DNA from: Nephromyces sp. MM_2019
Taxonomy: Eukaryota > Apicomplexa > Aconoidasida > Nephromycida
Length of the DNA stretch: 27,526 nt
Direction of reading: 5' to 3'
Assembly: GCA_015657535.1 (NCBI GenBank)
Contig: JADHZB010001590.1
Coordinates: forward strand, 81,377-108,902
Position numbers and translations under genes: made by a program. Position 1 is the stretch's first letter; every line of letters starts with the position of its first letter. Shown one piece after another: positions 22,435 to 27,526 of this stretch. The notes under the pieces are model-generated. The model made no database searches. It was not told the origin of the DNA and saw only the letters and a program-made list of their open reading frames with translations.

Positions 22435-23781
22435 ATGAGGGAGTTGCTGGAGGGGGTTGCAAAAAGGGTTGGGTGGAGCGTACTTTTTACCCAATTTATT
22501 TTGCTGTTTTCAATAACAACTGCTACGATCTGGGCGTACATGCTCCTTCGAAGGGCGTTTTATGTACCGGAGTCCACATCGAATGCTGCTACAGAATTAA
22601 GCAACCGTACTGGTAGTAGTAATGATGGAAAAGACCTGGAGGGAAAACCCCTGTTAAATCGTCGGATAAGGGTATTGATCATTCTTGGCTCTGGTATGAT
22701 TAAAATTGCTCTCAATTAAATAAGTTTTCACTATAAAAACCGAGTGCAGTTCTATTCGTGAGAATATCATCGGCAATATTGAAGGTTACTGCTCGCTTGC
22801 TGTGTGTGCTGTTTATTTTTAGGATTGCTGTGTGAAGTACGTGTACAAAGCAATAAGTAAGCGCATTTCAAAAAGTATGATGCAGTACTTATATTGAGAC
22901 TTTATAGGTGGACATACCAAAGAGATGCTTCTCTTGATTAAGGATTTCGATGTTTCAAAGTTTGAATTCTTTCTGGTCGCTGCCTCCAGTGATACTATTA
23001 GTAAATCTTTACTCCTAGATTATTTCAGGACTTATAGGAATATAAATGTAGGTGGTAACAGAGTTTTTGTGTTGGTTATGAAGATTATTTCTTTGTATGT
23101 TGCTCCAGTGTTAATACTAAACCACTAGAGAGTTTTTGTATTGGTTAAGAAGATCGCTTTATATCTTTCTTCAACGAAAAATGCCAAACACCAGAGTTTT
23201 CTGTTGCTTACAAAGATCGCTTCATCTACTACTTCAACAAAAAATGCCAATTTTGCAATGTGAAACTGTCAACAGGAATCAGAGGCGAAAGCGATCTTCC
23301 ACTTTTTTTTTATTCCACGTATTAGGGAAGTACGACAGCATATTCTATCCAGCATTGTGAGCTCGGTCTGGTCGTTCATGGCAGCATCCAGTGTGGTATT
23401 TAGTACCAATCCCGATCTGGTAAGTCATTTATGATTACGAGAAACATTCAGGAATTACGCCCATTCAAGTGTATGTACAGGTGTTGGCTAACGGTCCAGG
23501 TACCTGTATACCCATTTTCTTTCACTGTCTACTACTCCGGGTAAACCCTTTTTGCAACTTGAGCTTAAAAAAGGAAGTATTGCGATAACCACGCAGTTTT
23601 CTACTTGCAGGCAATTAAATTACGCAACCCTCAGCTAGTATTTGTTGAAAGCCTTTGCCGAGTCAAGACCTTGTCACTGTCTGGGCTAATTTTGTATCGG
23701 ATAGTCGATCGCTTTATTGTAATGTGGCCCCAATTGGCATGCAAATATCCTCACTCCTTCTACTTCGGGAGGCTGTGCTGA
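22435..23781 (+). CDS. ALG14: ALG14, membrane subunit of UDP-GlcNAc transferase
   Basis: Five exons join without a stop into 257 residues: 22435-22693, 22908-23047, 23276-23419, 23481-23540, 23611-23781 (TGA). Seen: a membrane helix at residues 14-36, a polar Ser/Asn linker (about 46-65), then RVLIILGSG|GHTKEM with the family glycine motif GSGGHT split by intron 1, LVAASSDTIS, IPRIREVRQ (146-154), PDL|VLANGPGTCIPI across intron 3, FVESLCRVKTLSLSG (212-226) and a C-terminus YFGRLC. Known: ALG14 anchors ALG13 to the cytosolic face of the ER, and together they add the second GlcNAc to dolichol-PP-GlcNAc. Length is slightly above the usual 215-240 residues because of the N-terminal linker. Start: the first ATG of the frame. 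The frame is open upstream to 22,351, so an upstream exon via acceptor 22,357 is possible. Introns are short (61-228 nt). Confidence 0.9.
23061..23262. repeat. Three degenerate tandem copies inside ALG14 intron 2
   Basis: Copies start at about 23,061, 23,130 and 23,193, spaced 69 and 63 bp by the shared aagatc/aagatt core. Copies 2 and 3 align codon by codon (shared aag atc gct and aaa aat gcc). They lie between donor gtaggt (23,048) and acceptor gtcaacag (23,275) of ALG14. They are in frame with both flanking exons but carry a TAG (23,126) and a TGA (23,261), so they are taken as intronic. Confidence 0.75.
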
Positions 23782-25035
23782 GGCAAGCCTGTTATATGGC
23801 CAAAGCTACCGTGAAAAGTGACTCACAACCTACATAAAAATATCTTTCATAAATGCCGAAGACTTAATATCTTTAAAGTGTTAAATTCTAACCTAGTATA
23901 GAGTTGCACGGTACACGTCTTACAAAGTTCTCACGTTACTCCGTAAGTTTGTTTCTACTAGCATTTTGGGAAATATGTCCCATATGACTGTAAGATCACT
24001 GTGGCTTGCACTTCTAGACGCTTGAAGACCAGGAGCTGGCAAGCTGATGACTTGCTAGAGCATACCCCCACATTGAATGTGCAGCTAGAAACTTGCTAGC
24101 TTCGCTCTGCTGCCCTTTTTCTAGAATCCTGCCCCGTCTGATTACCACAGAATCACGAAAATTACAATGCAATATCTCTATGCTAAGCCCTCTTCATAGC
24201 CTACAACGCCGCGCATTTGGTCCCTATACTTGTTGCTGGACTCTACAAAAAACGTTATGCCTTTAAGTGTCTACTTGAGATAGAACAGTAAAATAAGACA
24301 GACGAAGCTTAGATGGCTTGTGAAATTCAATGGCATAACATACACATATGTATCCCTACAAGCGCGGGGATGCCATATCTATCAATAGAAGCAAGGGATT
24401 GTAAGAGGGATTACCATAGTTTGTCGTTACTTGCGTTTGCATTATTCCAGTGGATACGTTCCACCATCATCTAAACAGCTCGAGATAACAGCCATGAGCC
24501 ACTTTTATAGTGCAGTTATGGGGGCTCCGTGAAGCATTTGCCGGTGTATGTTTTTCCGATTAATAAATAGCGCGCCTCCAGCCTATTTTCAAGAAAGCCG
24601 CTTACTGCTTAGCCTATTCATACCCTTGGACTCGTGATGTCTAAAGAGAATCATTGATGGGTCTGTCTAATGGTTCTTGCAGAAATGTGCTATTTTAGCG
24701 TCACCACACACGGAGTAGCAAAAAGGTTATTAAAGCTGCAGTACGGCATTGTAGTTCAGTAAAGAATTTGGTCCTTAAAACTTGAATTGACTACATGAAT
24801 ATATATGCATGCCTTCTAGTTAGCTATATCAGCTGCATGGCAACTTCAAATCACTAGATCGAAAATTAAAAGGCTTGACAGCTAATTTAGCTCTTTGAAA
24901 GTAGTTCTCCACACAAAAAAACTCGAATGATCTTTCTTAGTACTTTTATCGGCATGATGGAAAGTTAAAGCTTCATCTATAAAGTAGCTAGATTCCTACT
25001 GATTACTTTGTAGGTAAAACCACACACTTTCACAG
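23782..25035. other. Downstream of ALG14, nothing recognised
   Basis: Only short frames. Scattered CTAG/GCTAG motifs occur around 24,000-24,125. No tRNA, repeat or transposon hallmark seen. Confidence 0.45.
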
Positions 25036-25750
25036 AAAGTGCAGGCCCCTGAGAATCTCGTGGATGTACAAGGCCCGGTTTGAGAGTCTCCACTGAATCC
25101 GCTTCAGAACTGCATAGTCACGGTGATGCCACAGTATTTTGCAGCGTCTAACAGGGGGTACGATCGCTCATAGTTATAGAATCACACTTTTGAATGCAGT
25201 TCACAAAGCAGATAAATCTGCAAGAAAAATTGAGATTTTTCTGCTGTGATCAAGCAGGGAGAGGCAGGCATGTGGCAGTATTGGCATAGCTTGGACCCCA
25301 GTCATCGACGGCGATAGAGATTTTATGCCTGCAACTTTCAATGAAACGAATTGGGGTCCCGAAGAGAGCTCTGAGAAACCGAATTCTTATAGCAGTTAAA
25401 TGGCGATGGTTTCGGTATGCGGATCAAATTTATAGTAGAAAAAAAGGCTTCCTTAAGCAAGCCTTCCATCTTGAAGAAATGGTACAGTTATATAGGAAGC
25501 AGCAAGCTTTTCAAGTGCTCAAATATACAGCACTTCAAAAAGTCGCTGTGAGGCAGAATATATAATGCTTGTGTGTGAGACAAGAACGTATATCTGCCAT
25601 CCAGGGGATTTCAAGCCTCTTAAGCGGCAACTAAGCCTAATAAAAAGCAGCTACCTCAATGAAATATGCTTTGACTTTTCAAAGAAAACGGGAAAAGAGG
25701 CAAATAATGTGAAATTAAGCTTCCTATCTTATGTATATACCGCAAGTTGA
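25036..25750 (+). other. Unidentified exon-like frames, lysine/arginine-rich
   Basis: After acceptor cactttcacag (25,035) a frame reads KVQAPENLVDVQGPV, stop, then NCIVTVMPQYFAASNRGY. From 25,200, after gaatgcag, a second frame reads FTKQINLQEKLRFFCCDQAG, one TAG at 25,290, then continues in the same frame to 25,565 with RALRNRILIAVKWRWFRYAD and FLKQAFHLEEMVQLYRKQQA. The latter is basic, aromatic and probably helical, somewhat like centrin- or calmodulin-binding repeats, but no consensus is met. A third frame from 25,565 (GDFKPLKRQLSLIKSSYLNE and on) overlaps its stop by one base. A gene with several small introns or a decayed gene would both explain this. Confidence 0.3.
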
Positions 25751-25981
25751 GAATTCAAGATCATCAACAGAAACTAAAAAAAATCTTCTTCCGAGCGACG
25801 TAACTTCTTCATCAAATGTTTCTGTGCGTGCATTTGTTCGCATGTGATGCAAATAGAATCATTAACCCTTGAGACTCTTAAAAATACTAGCTACTTCACT
25901 AGAGACTATGACTAGTGTGCTCAGCAGGTAAATAAGATATTAACCTATCAATTTCATACTTGAAAGTATTCCTAAGTTCAG

Positions 25982-26179
25982 ATGTTTGAAGCAGCAACTC
26001 TCATTATACTATCTAATGAAAGAAACATTAATGCGGCAAGTCTGAATCTTGTATATTTTCTCCTGCCACCAAACGTTGAATGTGAGGGCACACACCTTAC
26101 ACGCGAGTTCATCCTCTGGTTCATAGGCGAAATTCCACAGTACCTGTTAACCGAAATAATTTTGTGTGTGTGGATTTGA
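25982..26179 (+). other. Unidentified 65-codon open frame
   Basis: Directly after an acceptor-like cctaagttcag, the frame reads MFEAATLIILSNERNINAAS and later LTREFILWFIGEIPQYLLTE. It could be an exon of the candidate gene to its left. No donor is obvious before it runs into the GT minisatellite. Confidence 0.22.
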
Positions 26180-26362
26180 GTGTGTACATTTTTATGTCAG
26201 TGCATGAGTGTGCTCCGTGTGTGTGTGCGTGTATATTCCTTGTGCGTGTGTATGAGTGTATTCCACGTGTATGCCTATATATTCCATGTATGTGTGCAAG
26301 TATATTCCGTGTGTGTATGCGTGTATACTCCGTGTGTGTGTGTGTGTGTGAGTGCATTCCAC
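26161..26362. repeat. GT-rich minisatellite, roughly 30-bp unit
   Basis: Blocks of (GT)n with TATATTCC or GTATTCC/ATACTCC landmarks recur every 25-35 bp, ending in an 18-bp (GT)n. Open frames on both strands (Cys-Val or Thr-His repeats) are artefacts of the dinucleotide. Confidence 0.88.
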
Positions 26363-26816
26363 AAGGGCAAAGCACTCCAATGCCTCACAGAATCGAAAAA
26401 TATCCACGAAATTTCCAAAAAAAAGCCATCGCTCTACAAAAATAGAGGGCATGCAAGTATTTGAGTAAAATAACTCTCTGCCAAGGAGCTGCACCCGACA
26501 TTACCAGACATAGTTGAGGATCTAAAACCACGACGAGGATTATAATCCACTGAGGCCACTTCCAGGGAGGTAACCTGCATCAAAAGATAGCCTTATCCTC
26601 AAATAAACATGGAAATTTGGTAAAAAATACTTGAAATTTATAAGAAAATATACATTACACACAATGATGAATATATTATTTTGTCTACAACAAACAAAAG
26701 TATCTAAAGTATAGAATTTTATATAAATGTTGAAAAAAAGGAATCTGTTGGTAGCAAAATAGCTCGCACTTTTTCTTTCTCCCGTTTCTTGGCTTGCATT
26801 TCACCTCTGTCTAAAT

Positions 26817-26838
26817 GCGTGTGTGTGTGTGTGTGTGT
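26817..26838. repeat. (GT)n microsatellite
   Basis: Uninterrupted GT dinucleotides, about eleven units, in AT-rich surroundings. Confidence 0.9.
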
Positions 26839-26888
26839 ACGATGGGTAGGTTATATGCGTCTCTGCTTTTATCTCTTACAGATCATAT

Positions 26889-26935
26889 CAATTTTGATCT
26901 ATTCAAATAATATAAATTTGAATAGATCACAATTG
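26889..26935. repeat. AT-rich inverted repeat (hairpin)
   Basis: A perfect 13-bp stem GATCTATTCAAAT/ATTTGAATAGATC with a 7-nt loop (26,896-26,928) extends outward by another 7 bp with one mismatch (caatttt/acaattg). Confidence 0.82.
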
Positions 26936-27053
26936 GAAATTTTATGATGCAGTATCAGACAGTTTTAATTTTGTGGATTTAAAAATGTATTTTTTGCTAA
27001 TAAATTTAAATCAAAAAGTGTTCAACGATAGCTTAAGAGAACCCATAATAGTC

Positions 27054-27151
27054 ATTCACACACAGGCGAAAACAAAAGGCACACGCACACAGGCGACATC
27101 AAAAAGCACACGCTCACAGGCGAAAAAAAAGGCACACACACAAACCTTTAC
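27054..27151. repeat. CA-rich tandem repeat, three copies of about 27 bp
   Basis: Three copies of a unit built from CACACRCACAGGCGA plus an A-rich tail (aaaacaaaagg, catcaaaaag, aaaaaaaagg). The + frame through it (KGTRTQATSKSTRSQAKKKA) is repeat-driven. It directly abuts the left end of the - strand exon at 27,146. Confidence 0.85.
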
Positions 27152-27365
27152 ATTAGATATGGTCCAACCATTAACTACGAACTGAACCTCCGCATTGCAC
27201 CTGGTAAAAACAAAATTCAATGATTGATATGGAGTACATGTACTGTGCGAAAAGCTACTAGCCCTTGCCTAAATATACAAGGAGTTTTTATTGTATATAC
27301 CTTGCTTCTACCGTTGGTATTCTGCCTGAAGAGCGGCGTCGACGGGATGCTACATCAACTGTGAC
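27146..27365 (-). CDS. Two linked exons of an unidentified reverse-strand gene
   Basis: Read on the - strand, acceptor aaaatttgcag precedes exon 27,365-27,301 (VTVDVASRRRRSSGRIPTVE, A, then AG of a split Arg codon) with donor gtatat. A 100-nt intron ends in tgtttttaccag, and exon 27,200-27,146 completes Arg and reads CNAEVQFVVNGWTISNVK up to AAG|gtttgt. Phases match exactly (2/1, then 0). The gene enters from the right edge and further exons to the left were not fixed. The Arg-rich run could be a nuclear signal or a cleavage/binding patch. No family recognised. Confidence 0.45.
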
Positions 27366-27460
27366 CTGCAAATTTTCAAAAGGTGAAATCTCAACAAGTA
27401 GTTTGAGGTAAATAATCGAAGAAATCATTGCAAAACTTTTGATTCCTTCAAATAATGAAA

Positions 27461-27526
27461 AAAAAACGCACACACACACGTATGCTCACATGCACACATA
27501 TACAGGCACACATACAGGCACATATC
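27461..27526. repeat. CA-rich simple repeat at window end
   Basis: (CA)n mixed with ACATACAGGCAC units running off the right edge, similar in kind to the left-edge repeat but without the GAGA component. Confidence 0.88.

Noticed and set aside
23420..23441. A 22-nt GT-AG segment as ALG14 intron 3
   Set aside because: It would place 13 extra residues between PDL and VLANGPGT, which are adjacent in the family. The 61-nt intron 23,420-23,480 restores the conserved junction.
23655..23837. 60-codon + frame beginning TTG
   Set aside because: Overlaps the last ALG14 exon in another frame. The ALG14 frame has family motifs and fits the splice phase.
26121..26494. Several overlapping open frames of 84-100 codons on both strands rich in Thr-His or Cys-Val
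   Set aside because: They are translations of the GT/CA minisatellite, open in many frames because the dinucleotide lacks stops.

Overview
The window is nuclear DNA of a eukaryote with intron-rich genes, AT-leaning spacers and many CA/GT simple repeats. Two genes can be named by reading conserved motifs across splice junctions: an MCM9-type DNA helicase (3' part, left end, + strand) and ALG14, the membrane subunit of the second enzyme of N-glycan assembly (22.4-23.8 kb, + strand). Between them lies a block of exon-like pieces, several in phase-compatible splice frames, that look like a diverged family of cysteine-containing secreted or membrane surface proteins. Their motif order (signal peptide, cysteine/aromatic core, Ser/Thr/Glu-rich linker, Arg-Arg-Leu or similar, a short hydrophobic strand, then an acidic-aromatic stretch before the C-terminus) resembles the SAG/TA4 surface antigens of eimeriid coccidia. 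On that basis an apicomplexan coccidian is my best guess, but this is an inference. The CAG-repeat-rich coding style of Eimeria is not seen.

Layout: 1-268 CA/GA microsatellite. 397-5798 MCM9 exons with introns of 1.0-1.8 kb, one of them GC-AG. 5.8-12.4 kb mostly without a gene I can defend, holding a 10-bp minisatellite (9181-9320), a long inverted repeat (9396-9465) and two weak exon pairs (6.2 and 11.1 kb). 12.49-15.03 kb surface-antigen-like gene A. 15.8-17.29 kb unit B, ending in a clear transmembrane exon. 18.4-19.33 kb unit C, which needs frame changes. 20.05-20.78 kb unit D on the - strand. 20.88-21.21 kb a CTAG-dense tract. 22.435-23.781 kb ALG14, five exons. 25.0-26.2 kb unidentified exon-like reading frames. 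26.16-26.36 and 27.05-27.15 kb GT/CA minisatellites. 27.37-27.15 kb two linked exons of an unidentified - strand gene entering from the right edge.

MCM9 (replication and homologous-recombination helicase) and ALG14 (cytosolic face of the ER) are housekeeping genes with no direct functional link. They flank what looks like an expanding and decaying antigen family, a common arrangement in parasite genomes. All assignments are by eye; no alignment or database search was run.
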